DNA from: Microbacterium sp. 10M-3C3
Lineage (GTDB): Bacteria > Actinomycetota > Actinomycetes > Actinomycetales > Microbacteriaceae
Assembly (NCBI RefSeq): GCF_003931875.1
Contig: NZ_CP034245.1
Coordinates: 2,542,001 to 2,606,000 of the forward strand
Direction: 5' to 3'
Length of the DNA stretch: 64,000 nucleotides
Of this stretch, positions 45,184-53,018 are shown one piece after another. The notes under the pieces were generated by a model. That model did not search any database, was not told where the DNA came from, and saw nothing but the letters and a program-made list of their open reading frames with translations. The position numbers and the translations under genes were made by a program. The number at the start of each line of letters is the position of its first letter. Position 1 is the first letter of the stretch.

Positions 45184-45738
45184 TCAGGCGGGCGCGGTGT
45201 CGAGCGATGGCGGCTGCGCGTCACGGTGGGCGAGGATCTGGTTCACCTCGACCTGGTCGACGAGCACCTCGTGCACGAGCTGCACGTCGGGGATGTTCCG
45301 CAGTCGCAGGGGCGCATCGACGCCGTTGGAGAGGACGAGCGTGCCCGTGCCCCACAGCCGCTGCAGAGGTCCGCGGCGCATCTGCACGGTGTAGCCGCGG
45401 ACGTGCCCGAGCTCGCTGCGTCGCGTCGCCAGCAGACCCGACCGCGCGATGACCCGGCGCGTCGTGATCGTGTACGACTGCGACCACCACACCGCCCACG
45501 GGATGACCACGAGCAGCAGCACGGCGGCGGCGGCCGCGGTCAGCAGCATCCAGTCCTCGAACGGAGGGCGGAGGTTGCCGTAGAAGTACCCGATGGCACC
45601 CGCCACAGCGATGAGGACGAGGGCCGACCAGAACAGCCGCCGCGCGTGCGGTCGGATGCGCGCCACCCGCAGCTCGGGCGTCGGCGCGCCCGGCGCGGGC
45701 ATGCGCGGGCGTCCGCCGTACGTCGTGGGCTGGGTCAC
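45184..45738 (-). CDS. PH-domain (bPH2/YdbS-like) membrane protein
   Basis: The 184-residue protein has two transmembrane helices (residues about 35-55 and 65-85). A bacterial PH-like domain then contains QSYTITTRRVIARSGLLATRRSEL and VQMRRGPLQRLWGTGTLVL. Proteins of this group sit at the membrane, and their ligand is usually unknown. The GTG at 45736-45738 follows CACAAT by six bases. It is also found between birA and purK in mycobacteria (Rv3278c, from memory), so the gene is part of the conserved backbone. Confidence 0.85.
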   Translation of the reverse strand: MTQPTTYGGRPRMPAPGAPTPELRVARIRPHARRLFWSALVLIAVAGAIGYFYGNLRPPFEDWMLLTAAAAAVLLLVVIPWAVWWSQSYTITTRRVIARSGLLATRRSELGHVRGYTVQMRRGPLQRLWGTGTLVLSNGVDAPLRLRNIPDVQLVHEVLVDQVEVNQILAHRDAQPPSLDTAPA

Positions 45739-45813
45739 GCTCTCATTGTGACGCGCCCCGCCGACATGCGGGGTCGCACACGCGGCGCGGCGCCCTCCGC
45801 GCGGGCACGCGCG

Positions 45814-46605
45814 TCAGCGGACGTGGACGACGTCACCGGCCGAGACCGGGATCTCCTCGACGCCGGAAGCGACGACGAGACGGCCGTCCTCGTCGATGCG
45901 CTGGGCACGCCCCGCGAGGACGCGTCCGCCGGGGAGGGAGACCTCGACGTCCTTGCCGAGGGTCGCGCACAGGGCCTCGACCTCGGCTCGCACTCCCGCC
46001 GCGCCGGCGTCGCCGTTCGTGCGCAGGAGGGCGCCGAGCTGCTCGTCGAGCGCGGCGAGGTAGTCCGCGAGCAGCCGGTCGTCGTCGCTGTCGTGACCGA
46101 TCGCGGCGAACGAAGTCGCCGTCGCGACCGGCAGGTCGACGCGCGACATGCGGGTGTTCACGCCCGCGCCGATGACCACCGCATCCGGATGCCCCGGCAC
46201 GACCTCCGCGAGGATGCCGGAGATCTTCGCGCCGTCCACGAGCACGTCGTTGGGCCACTTCAGGCGCACGGTGTCGCCGCCGGGGAGCTGAGCGGCCACG
46301 GCGCGCGTCATCGCGGCGCCCGCGATGAGCGGGATCCACCCGCGCGCGTGCGGGGGAAGGTCATCGACGCGCACGAGCACCGACACCGCGAGCGCGGCGC
46401 CGGGCGGCGCGACCCACGTGCGGTCCAGGCGCCCGCGTCCCGCGCGCTGGTCGGTGGTCAGCAGCACGGACAGATGCGGCCACGCCTGCGGGTCGGCCGC
46501 GACGGCGGCGAGGACGTCGGCGTTCGTCGAGTCGGTGGTCTCGACCACCTGCAGCCGCGGGCTCACGGCCGCGGCGCGCGGGTATCCGCTCTCCGGAATC
46601 GGCAT
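45814..46605 (-). CDS. birA: Biotin--[acetyl-CoA-carboxylase] ligase
   Basis: The 263-residue monofunctional ligase attaches biotin to the carboxylase alpha subunit encoded at 55042. It shows ETTDSTNADVL, the biotinyl-AMP loop QRAGRGRLDRTWV, LKWPNDVLVDGAKISGILAEV and a C-terminal SH3-like part. There is no N-terminal DNA-binding domain, so it is not a repressor. The ATG at 46603-46605 lies six bases from TAGGGT (46617-46612). A GTG two codons upstream is less likely. It is separated from the divergent downstream genes by a palindromic repeat. Confidence 0.94.
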   Translation of the reverse strand: MPIPESGYPRAAAVSPRLQVVETTDSTNADVLAAVAADPQAWPHLSVLLTTDQRAGRGRLDRTWVAPPGAALAVSVLVRVDDLPPHARGWIPLIAGAAMTRAVAAQLPGGDTVRLKWPNDVLVDGAKISGILAEVVPGHPDAVVIGAGVNTRMSRVDLPVATATSFAAIGHDSDDDRLLADYLAALDEQLGALLRTNGDAGAAGVRAEVEALCATLGKDVEVSLPGGRVLAGRAQRIDEDGRLVVASGVEEIPVSAGDVVHVR

Positions 46606-46674
46606 GCCCACACCCTACGACCGCCACCCGCCCCCTTCGCGGCCTTGACAGGCGGCGAGACACGGCCGGTTGCG

Positions 46675-46737
46675 GGCGAATCGGCCGGATGCAGGAGGAA
46701 TCGCGCCGGATCGTACTGATCTCGGCCGATTCGCCTG
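46675..46737 (+). repeat. Palindromic repeat family 1, copy 1
   Basis: This 63-base element has ends GGCGAATCGGCCG and TCGGCCGATTCGCC as inverted repeats. It differs from copy 2 (47738-47800) at three positions. It lies 109 bases before the winged-helix/nuclease-fold gene at 46847. No transposase is present. Confidence 0.85.
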
Positions 46738-46846
46738 TATCCGGCGCGCGCGGGAGCTCCCCTCCACAGTCGCGCGGACGTACGCACTCCGGGCGGAAGT
46801 CTGTGGATGCCGTTGACGGGCGCACGCGCGCCGCGACTCTCGAGGG

Positions 46847-47692
46847 GTGGCATCACCGCGAGTACTCCGCCCGTTCCTCGATCACCGCGGCATCCTGAAC
46901 CGACGCACCGCCGAAGAGGCGGGGTGGCGACCGGACGCGCTACGCCGCGCGGTGCGGCGGGAGGGCCTCACCGCGCTGGGACGATCGTGGATCGTCGACG
47001 AACGCGCGACGCCCGAGGTGGCTTGGGCGGCCGAGCTCGGGGGGTGGGTGACCTGCTTGACCGCGGCCGCGATGCTCGGGTGGTGGCAGCCGCCGGCGGC
47101 GGACGACCGACCGCACATCGTCCTGCCTCGATCGGCACGGCGTAAACCCGAAGGCGTGCATGCGCACTGGTCGATCGGCCTGGTGCCCAGGTCATCTCGA
47201 AGCCTCCTCGACCCTGTCGAGAACGTCCTCTTCCTCGTCGCGTCGTGCGTCCCCTTCGACGACGCCCTCGCCGTCTGGGAGTCCGCGCTTCGCGTCGGGT
47301 CCGTCACGCGCGAGCATCTCGCGCTCGTCCCCTGGCGCGGAGAACAAGCCCGACGGCTCGCGGATGCGGCGACACACCTCTCCGACTCGGGGTTGGAGTC
47401 GCTGATGGCCGGCCGCCTGCGCCGTCGTGGCGTGCGGGTCGTGCAGCAGCCGGTCATCGGCGGCCGACCCGTGGACGGACTGGTCGGCGCGCGCCTGGTC
47501 TACCAGATCGACGGATTCGCGCATCACTCGGACCCGCGTCAGCGCCGGAGCGACATCGCCCATGACCGCCTGCTGCGCAGCCTCGGCTACACCGTGCTGC
47601 GCTTCGACTACCGCGAGATCGTCCACGAGTGGCCGCGCGTCGAAGCCGAGATCATCCGCGCGATGGTCCACGGCCTTCACCTTGCGCACTGA
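46847..47692 (+). CDS. Winged-helix plus DUF559-like nuclease-fold protein
   Basis: This 281-residue protein is intact. The N-terminal 60 residues look like the AbiEi-type winged helix: [21 protein letters not shown], then LGRSWIVDE. Residues about 180-275 match the DUF559/Vsr-like PD-(D/E)XK fold: Glu in [16 protein letters not shown], Asp in [17 protein letters not shown], then [31 protein letters not shown]. The usual catalytic Glu/Lys pair reads Q-I-D, so activity is uncertain. Proteins of this kind are numerous in Microbacteriaceae and uncharacterised. The GTG at 46847 follows GAGGG closely. A 7-base inverted pair TCCACAG (46763-46769)/CTGTGGA (46801-46807) lies upstream. Identical-orientation 63-base palindromes flank the gene. 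Confidence 0.75.
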   Translation: MASPRVLRPFLDHRGILNRRTAEEAGWRPDALRRAVRREGLTALGRSWIVDERATPEVAWAAELGGWVTCLTAAAMLGWWQPPAADDRPHIVLPRSARRKPEGVHAHWSIGLVPRSSRSLLDPVENVLFLVASCVPFDDALAVWESALRVGSVTREHLALVPWRGEQARRLADAATHLSDSGLESLMAGRLRRRGVRVVQQPVIGGRPVDGLVGARLVYQIDGFAHHSDPRQRRSDIAHDRLLRSLGYTVLRFDYREIVHEWPRVEAEIIRAMVHGLHLAH

Positions 47693-47737
47693 GCGGCTCG
47701 CCGCATCCAGCGTCGCCGTGGCGCGTCGCGGAATGCA

Positions 47738-47800
47738 GGCGAATCGGCCGAACGCAGGAGGAATCGCGCCGGATCGTACTGATTTCGGCCGATTCGCCTG
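47738..47800 (+). repeat. Palindromic repeat family 1, copy 2
   Basis: This is a 63-base copy in the same orientation as copy 1, with terminal inverted repeats GGCGAATCGGCCGAA/TTCGGCCGATTCGCC. It starts 45 bases after the winged-helix/nuclease-fold gene and ends about 105 bases before the accD promoter. Confidence 0.85.
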
Positions 47801-47905
47801 CTCGGGGCGCGCGGGCCGGCGGGCGGGATCCTCGGATGCGGCGGGGCACAGCGGTCGGGCGGATGCGTTGTGGCGACCCTCCAACGTCGCCGCGATGCGC
47901 GCCGA

Positions 47906-47911
47906 TAGGGT
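47906..47911 (+). promoter_or_regulatory. accD -10 element
   Basis: TAGGGT ends seven bases before the accD GTG at 47919, fitting a leaderless message. It decides against the in-frame GTG at 47910, which overlaps the element. The birA gene uses the same hexamer. Confidence 0.55.
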
Positions 47912-47918
47912 GGAATCC

Positions 47919-49508
47919 GTGACCGAGCAGCACGATCTCTCCACCACCGCCGGCAAGATCGCGGATCTGCGGGCCCGCTACCAGGAGGCCGTCCTCGACG
48001 CCGAGGAGGCCGCGCGCGCCAAGCAGCACGCGAAGGGCAAGCTGACCGCGCGGGAGCGGATCGAGATGCTCGTCGACCCCGGCTCCTTCGTCGAGCTCGA
48101 CGAGTACGTGCGCCACCGCACGACGGCGTTCGGGATGGACAAGTCGCGCCCCTACGGCGATTCGGTGGTGACCGGCACCGGCACGATCCACGGCCGCACG
48201 GTCGCCGTCTACGCGCAGGACTTCTCCACTTTCGGCGGCTCGCTCGGCGAAGCGGCCGGCGACAAGATCATCAAGGTCATGGAATTCGCGCTGCGCAGCG
48301 GCATCCCGATCATCGGCATCCTCGACTCGGGCGGCGCGCGCATCCAGGAGGGCGTCGTCGCACTCGGCAAGTACGGCGAGATCTTCCGCCTGAACACCGC
48401 CGCCTCGGGCGTCATCCCGCAGATCTCGATCATCATGGGGCCGGCCGCCGGCGGCGCCGTCTACTCCCCCGCGCTCACCGACTTCGTGATCATGGTCGAC
48501 AAGACGAGCCAGATGTTCGTCACCGGCCCCGACGTCATCAAGACCGTCACCGGCGAGGACGTCGGCATGGAGGAGCTCGGCGGCGCGTACACGCACAACA
48601 CCCGGTCGGGTGTCGCGCACTACCTCGCCGAGGACGAGGACGACGCGATCGACTACGCCCGCTCGATGCTGAGCTTCCTCCCCGACAACAACCTCGACGA
48701 GATCCCGGTGTACGAGACGGCGTTCGAGTTCGAGACGACGGATGCGGACCGCTCGCTCAACCTCGTCATCCCCGACTCGCCGAACCAGCCCTACGACATC
48801 CACACGGTCATCGAGCACGTCGTCGACGACGGCGATTTCCTCGAGGTGCAGCCGCTGTTCGCGCCGAACATCGTCATCGGCTTCGGCCGCGTCGAGGGTC
48901 GCACGGTCGGCATCATCGCCAACCAGCCGTCGCAGATGGCCGGCACGCTCAACATCGACGCCGGTGAGAAGGCGAGCCGTTTCGTGCGGTTCTGCGACGC
49001 GTTCTCCATCCCGATCGTCACCCTCGTGGACGTGCCGGGTTACCTCCCCGGTACCGACCAGGAGTGGACCGGCGTCATCCGCCGCGGCGCGAAGCTCCTG
49101 TACGCGTACGCCGAGGCGACCGTGCCGCTGGTGACGGTGATCCTGCGCAAGGCCTACGGCGGCGCCTACATCGTCATGGGCTCGAAGCAGCTCGGCGCCG
49201 ACATCAACCTCGCGTGGCCGACCGCCGAGATCGCCGTGATGGGCGGTCAGGGCGCGGTGAACATCCTCTACCGTGGCGAGATCAAGCGCGCCGAGGAAGC
49301 GGGCGAGGACGTCGCGGCGGTGCGCACGCGCCTGGCGAACGAGTACACCTACAACGTCGCCTCGCCGTTCCTCGCCGCCGAGCGCGGCGAGCTCGACGGG
49401 ATCATCGAGCCGGCGCAGACGCGCGTCGCGATCGCGAAGGCGCTGCGGGCCCTGCGCGGCAAGCGCGCGAGCCAGCCCGCGAAGAAGCACGGGAACATCC
49501 CGCTGTGA
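47919..49508 (+). CDS. accD5: Acyl-CoA carboxylase beta subunit (carboxyltransferase)
   Basis: The 529-residue carboxyltransferase transfers carboxyl groups from biotin to acetyl- or propionyl-CoA. It shows [57 protein letters not shown], the oxyanion-hole region [14 protein letters not shown] and [13 protein letters not shown]. The pattern is that of AccD5/PccB-type proteins, so propionyl-CoA is the likelier substrate. The start is set by the promoter seven bases upstream. The stop overlaps accE (GTGA). The complete enzyme would include AccA (55042), AccE and BirA-added biotin. Confidence 0.93.
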   Translation: MTEQHDLSTTAGKIADLRARYQEAVLDAEEAARAKQHAKGKLTARERIEMLVDPGSFVELDEYVRHRTTAFGMDKSRPYGDSVVTGTGTIHGRTVAVYAQDFSTFGGSLGEAAGDKIIKVMEFALRSGIPIIGILDSGGARIQEGVVALGKYGEIFRLNTAASGVIPQISIIMGPAAGGAVYSPALTDFVIMVDKTSQMFVTGPDVIKTVTGEDVGMEELGGAYTHNTRSGVAHYLAEDEDDAIDYARSMLSFLPDNNLDEIPVYETAFEFETTDADRSLNLVIPDSPNQPYDIHTVIEHVVDDGDFLEVQPLFAPNIVIGFGRVEGRTVGIIANQPSQMAGTLNIDAGEKASRFVRFCDAFSIPIVTLVDVPGYLPGTDQEWTGVIRRGAKLLYAYAEATVPLVTVILRKAYGGAYIVMGSKQLGADINLAWPTAEIAVMGGQGAVNILYRGEIKRAEEAGEDVAAVRTRLANEYTYNVASPFLAAERGELDGIIEPAQTRVAIAKALRALRGKRASQPAKKHGNIPL

Positions 49509-49756
49509 GCGCGGATGCGACGACCGCTCAGGGGGACGCGCTCGACGCCGCGCGACCCCGCGTGGACGTGCGCCGTGGCAACCCCACGGACGAGGAGCTC
49601 GCCGCGGTGATCGCCGTCGTCGACGCGGCGTGGACGCAGGAGGCTGCGGCCGCCGTCGCCGCCGAGCCGGCGCGCCGCTCCCGCTGGCAGCTGTCGGCCC
49701 GCGGCCTGCGCACGCCGCTCCCCCGCGAGCAGGGGTGGAGCGGCTCCGTCGGCTGA
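49505..49756 (+). CDS. accE: Acyl-CoA carboxylase epsilon subunit
   Basis: The 83-residue protein matches actinobacterial carboxylase epsilon subunits: [21 protein letters not shown], then [24 protein letters not shown]. In Streptomyces and mycobacteria this small subunit stabilises the alpha-beta complex and raises activity. The GTG at 49505-49507 overlaps the accD stop (GTGA), giving coupled translation. The N-terminal 15 residues are Ala/Asp-rich and poorly conserved. Confidence 0.9.
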   Translation: MSADATTAQGDALDAARPRVDVRRGNPTDEELAAVIAVVDAAWTQEAAAAVAAEPARRSRWQLSARGLRTPLPREQGWSGSVG

Positions 49757-49799
49757 CCGGCGGGCGACTGAAGCATCTCGTCGCGGATGTCCCCCGAAA

Positions 49800-49959
49800 T
49801 ACCTACAGACGGACGGTCCAAAGCCCCGCCATACTGAAGGAGCTGGAACGCCTTGTGCGTTCGGCCGGACTGCTCTCCAGCCAGCTCCGGTCACGCGGAC
49901 GGTTTTCGGGTAACCGTCCGCCGAGGCGAGGGGCGGGCGGCTTCGCCGCCCCTCGCCTC
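49800..49959 (+). ncRNA. Candidate structured RNA in a convergent gap
   Basis: The gap between accE and the minus-strand membrane protein (285 bases) carries several strong stems. GGAGCTGG (49839-49846) pairs with CCAGCTCC (49881-49888). CGGACGGTT (49896-49904) pairs with AACCGTCCG (49912-49920). A second copy of CGGACGGT at 49810-49817 could compete for the same partner. A 14-pair terminator-like hairpin closes the region. TACCTA at 49800-49805 might be a -10 element, but no good -35 is seen. A free-standing small RNA is possible. A set of terminators is the plainer alternative. Confidence 0.3.
49923..49959. terminator. Strong bidirectional terminator hairpin
   Basis: Bases 49923-49936 (GAGGCGAGGGGCGG) and 49946-49959 form a perfect 14-pair stem around a nine-base loop. 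It lies between the convergent accDE and two-component system transcripts. No T-run follows, which is common in high-G+C actinobacteria. Confidence 0.75.
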
Positions 49960-50041
49960 CATCTCTCGGCTCGCCGGTCCGGTCACCCCCCCAGCCCCGG
50001 ACCGGTGGGCCGAGACGTGCGCCCGGGTCGGGCGCGGCGGG

Positions 50042-51094
50042 TCACGCGGACGGCTGCGCGGGACGGGCGATCTCCCGCCAGAGCTCGACGCTGTCTTCGT
50101 CCGACAGCCCGTCGCTCTCGCCCGACCGCCCGACGATCGTGACCGCGGTGTCGGAGTGCGGCGAGGTGCGGATGATGAGGCGCGTCGAGCTCGCACCCTG
50201 CAGGATCTCAGCCAGCTCGCGCCGGATCTCGACGAGCGAGGGCTCCGCGATGCCCTCGAGCCCGCCTTCGTCGAGCATCGTCACGGTGATGCCGCGCCGC
50301 CGCGCGTTCTCGAGCTCGGCGCGCACGACGTCGTCGAGAAGGCGCGGGCCGCGCAGCTCGTCTCGCAGTCGTCCCTCGGCCAGGCGCGCCTCCAGCCGCT
50401 CCGCGGCGCGCAGATTGCCGCCGGTCTCGATCGTGCGACCGAGGATGGGCCCGGCCGCCTGCAGCGCGCGCTGCACCTGCACGCGTCGTTCGCGCTGACG
50501 CCCGGCCTGCGACGCCTGCCACGCCGACGCCGCCTGCTGCAGCTCGGCGAGCTGGCGGGTGTCGCGCGCGGCGCGGTCGAGCGCCGCCATGAGCAGCTGC
50601 GCGGCGGCCACCCACACGACCGAGCCGACCAGCCCGAGGCTGAGGGCCGGGAGCAGCCCGATCCAGAGGATCGTCGACACTGCGACGGCCGCGAGGCCCA
50701 CCCACGCGACGATCGGCCGGCGCCGCACCATCACGATCGTCATCAGCGCGCCGATGCCGCCGATCGTCCACGTCGCGAACGGCTGCGTGCGCGAGTCCGG
50801 ATCGACCGCCCAGAAGACGGCGTTCGGAACGACGACGGCGACCCCGATCGCCAGGGCGCCGGCCCACACGGGAAGCGTGCGGTCGCGGCCGGGCACGGCG
50901 CGGGCCGGCGCGGCGCCCGAGCGCGGGCGTAGACCCCACAGCACCCACAGCCACGTCACCACCAGGTACAGCGGCAGCACCAGGAAGATCACCCACGGCT
51001 GGTCCACACGACCGCCCGACCACGCGAACCCGCGCGCGGCGAGGTACGCCGTGAAGGCGAGGGCGATGATGGAGACGATCGACCGGACGCTCAC
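50042..51094 (-). CDS. Six-helix membrane protein linked to a two-component system
   Basis: The 350-residue protein has about six transmembrane helices (residues 1-185), then a helix rich in Gln, Arg and Ala (LAELQQAASAWQASQAGRQR) and a C-terminal alpha/beta domain of about 120 residues. That domain resembles the shape of a histidine-kinase ATP-binding domain, but the N, G1 and G2 boxes are missing. It may be a degenerate sensor that pairs with the kinase. No known family is recognised. The GTG at 51092-51094 overlaps the kinase stop (GTGA). It is the last gene of a three-gene operon. Confidence 0.7.
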   Translation of the reverse strand: MSVRSIVSIIALAFTAYLAARGFAWSGGRVDQPWVIFLVLPLYLVVTWLWVLWGLRPRSGAAPARAVPGRDRTLPVWAGALAIGVAVVVPNAVFWAVDPDSRTQPFATWTIGGIGALMTIVMVRRRPIVAWVGLAAVAVSTILWIGLLPALSLGLVGSVVWVAAAQLLMAALDRAARDTRQLAELQQAASAWQASQAGRQRERRVQVQRALQAAGPILGRTIETGGNLRAAERLEARLAEGRLRDELRGPRLLDDVVRAELENARRRGITVTMLDEGGLEGIAEPSLVEIRRELAEILQGASSTRLIIRTSPHSDTAVTIVGRSGESDGLSDEDSVELWREIARPAQPSA

Positions 51095-52344
51095 CAGCGG
51101 TCCCCGCTCTCCCACTCCATCGTCACCGTGGTCCCCGCCCCGCTCGAGTCGATCTCCGTGCGCCCGCCCACGGCGGTGACGCGCGCGAGGATCGATCCGC
51201 GGATGCCGAGGCGGTCTTCCGGGATCGCGGCGACGTCGAACCCTTCGCCGGTGTCGCGCACGCGCACGCGCACGCGGCCGGGAACCCCCGTGCCGTGCAG
51301 CTCCACGGCGAGTCCCTGCGCGTTCGCGTGCTGCACGGCGTTGGCGACGGCCTGGAGGGCTGCGAGCACGAGCGCGCGAGCGACACGACCGGGCACGCGG
51401 GGCGCGTCGGGCTCGATGCGGCGGTCGACGCGCAGCTGCACGCCCATCTCGGTCGCCGCCTTCTCCAGCTCGTCCGCAAGCTGGGCGGCGTCGACGGGCT
51501 CGTCGCTGCCCTCCCACGCGTCCTTCTCGGCGTTGGCCAGGCGCGTGAGCGCCTCGCGGGCCATGCTCACCGCGAGAGTCCGCTCGCGGGGCGTGGTGGC
51601 GCGCTCGGCGGCCAGCAGAGCGCCGAGCACGCTGTCGTGCATGAGGGCGGCGACGGCGACGCGCTCGCTCTCGGTCGCGTCGGCAGCCGCTGCATCCGCG
51701 TAGCTCGCGACGGCCCGCGCGCGCGTCTCGTCCACGTTGGCGGCCACCGAGCGGTAGGTCCACCCGAGCACGACCAGGACGCTCCCCAGGATCAGTGCGA
51801 ACGACACGTCCAGTCCGACCGGGAGGAAGAAGTCGGGATCGAACCCGCCCTGGACGAGCCGCACCAAGCCGAAGAGGAGCGGTGTAACGATGAGGAACGC
51901 GACCTGCAGCGACATCGGGAAGGCCACGACCGTCGCCCCGGTGACGACATTGAGGAGGAAGAAGATCCATGGCTCCTCGGTCGGAACCGGGTTCGATCCC
52001 ACCGTGACGAAAGGCCATGCCACGAGCGCCAGCACGTACACGACCGCGAAGATCCCCGAGAACACCCGCGCGAACGTCCCGAACACGCACGCGACGATCA
52101 TCGCCAGGAGCGGGACGAAGACCGCGAGCACGAGCGGCACGTGCCAGCCGGGCCGCTCGTCGCCCGGGCCGAGCGCCGCGACGAACGCCTGGGCCCCGAG
52201 AACGAGGCAGATCGGGCCCGCGAGCAGCGTGATCAGCCGCTCGATGCGGGCGCGGGTGAAGGAACCGAGGTTCTCCGTGGTCTCCCGGGAATGAGGGATG
52301 CGGCCCCACGCGGCGTCCAGGACGGACCGGCCGCTGTCAGCCAT
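51091..52344 (-). CDS. Sensor histidine kinase, NarL/DesK type
   Basis: The 417-residue protein has a short cytosolic start and about six transmembrane helices (residues 30-195). The dimerisation/phosphoacceptor motif is VAALMHDSVLGALL, with the histidine before Asp. An HATPase domain follows with N-box LQAVANAVQHANAQG, G1 VRDTGEGFD and G2 RLGIRGSILARV. It should phosphorylate the LuxR-type regulator encoded directly upstream. The signal is unknown, and the lack of an extracellular domain suggests intramembrane sensing. The ATG at 52342-52344 overlaps the regulator by eight bases. Confidence 0.9.
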   Translation of the reverse strand: MADSGRSVLDAAWGRIPHSRETTENLGSFTRARIERLITLLAGPICLVLGAQAFVAALGPGDERPGWHVPLVLAVFVPLLAMIVACVFGTFARVFSGIFAVVYVLALVAWPFVTVGSNPVPTEEPWIFFLLNVVTGATVVAFPMSLQVAFLIVTPLLFGLVRLVQGGFDPDFFLPVGLDVSFALILGSVLVVLGWTYRSVAANVDETRARAVASYADAAAADATESERVAVAALMHDSVLGALLAAERATTPRERTLAVSMAREALTRLANAEKDAWEGSDEPVDAAQLADELEKAATEMGVQLRVDRRIEPDAPRVPGRVARALVLAALQAVANAVQHANAQGLAVELHGTGVPGRVRVRVRDTGEGFDVAAIPEDRLGIRGSILARVTAVGGRTEIDSSGAGTTVTMEWESGDRW

Positions 52345-52999
52345 CCCGGTCGCCTTCGGGCTGCTGCAGGATGCCGTCCTCCATCGCACGGCGCAGCAGA
52401 TCCACCTTGGTCGGGGCGGGGCGACCCACCTCGACGTACTTCACGCGGACGCGCGTGATGTTCTCCTTCGCCGTGGAGTAGGCGACGCCGAGCCGCTCGG
52501 CGACCGCCTTCAGCGGCAGCCCCGCGGCGTACAGGCGCAGCACCTCGCGCTCGCGCGCCGACAGCTGCGCGTCGGCGAACTCGCGATCGGCTTCGACGGC
52601 ACTGGCCCACTCGACGTTGTTGAGGGGCTCGCCGCTCGCGACCGTGCGGACGGCGGCGATCACCTCGTGGATGGGCGACGCCTTGCTGACGATGCCCGTC
52701 GCCCCGGCCGCCAGCGCCTCGCGCACCGCGGCGGGCCGGTCGGCGACGCTGTGGATGATCACGCTCGACCCGTCGGCGACGAGGCGCTGCACGTTCTCGG
52801 TCACGGTCGTGCCGTCGCCGAGCGTGAGGTCGAGCACGACGACGTCGGCGGGGGCCTCGCCCGTCGTCACCCGCCACGCCAGGTACTCCGACACGTTGCT
52901 GCCCGAGAAGACCACGGCGGTGTCCTGCTCGCGTGCGCACGCGGCCTCGAGTCCGAGGCGCACCGATTCGTGGTCGTCGATGAGGGCGACGCGCGTCAT
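52337..52999 (-). CDS. LuxR/NarL-type response regulator
   Basis: This 220-residue protein has a receiver domain with the acidic pair in ALIDDHESV, the phosphoacceptor in VVVLDLTLGDG and the conserved lysine in IVSKASP. The LuxR-type helix-turn-helix is LSAREREVLRLYAAGLPLKAV, then YSTAKENITRVRVKY. Two in-frame ATGs occur. That at 52997-52999 is chosen because TACGAT (53012-53007) is seven bases upstream, while the earlier one overlaps this hexamer. It is the first gene of the regulator-kinase-membrane protein operon. Confidence 0.92.
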   Translation of the reverse strand: MTRVALIDDHESVRLGLEAACAREQDTAVVFSGSNVSEYLAWRVTTGEAPADVVVLDLTLGDGTTVTENVQRLVADGSSVIIHSVADRPAAVREALAAGATGIVSKASPIHEVIAAVRTVASGEPLNNVEWASAVEADREFADAQLSAREREVLRLYAAGLPLKAVAERLGVAYSTAKENITRVRVKYVEVGRPAPTKVDLLRRAMEDGILQQPEGDRDG

Positions 53000-53018
53000 G
53001 ACGGCCATCGTATCGGGG

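Noticed and set aside
46675..47800. Bracketed gene as an insertion sequence or composite transposon
   Set aside because: There is no transposase, no terminal CA/TG structure and no target duplication. The flanks are short palindromes also found elsewhere alone.
47427..47918. N-terminal extension of accD
   Set aside because: It is an out-of-frame reading of the nuclease-fold gene and crosses a palindrome. The promoter and family length place the start at 47919.
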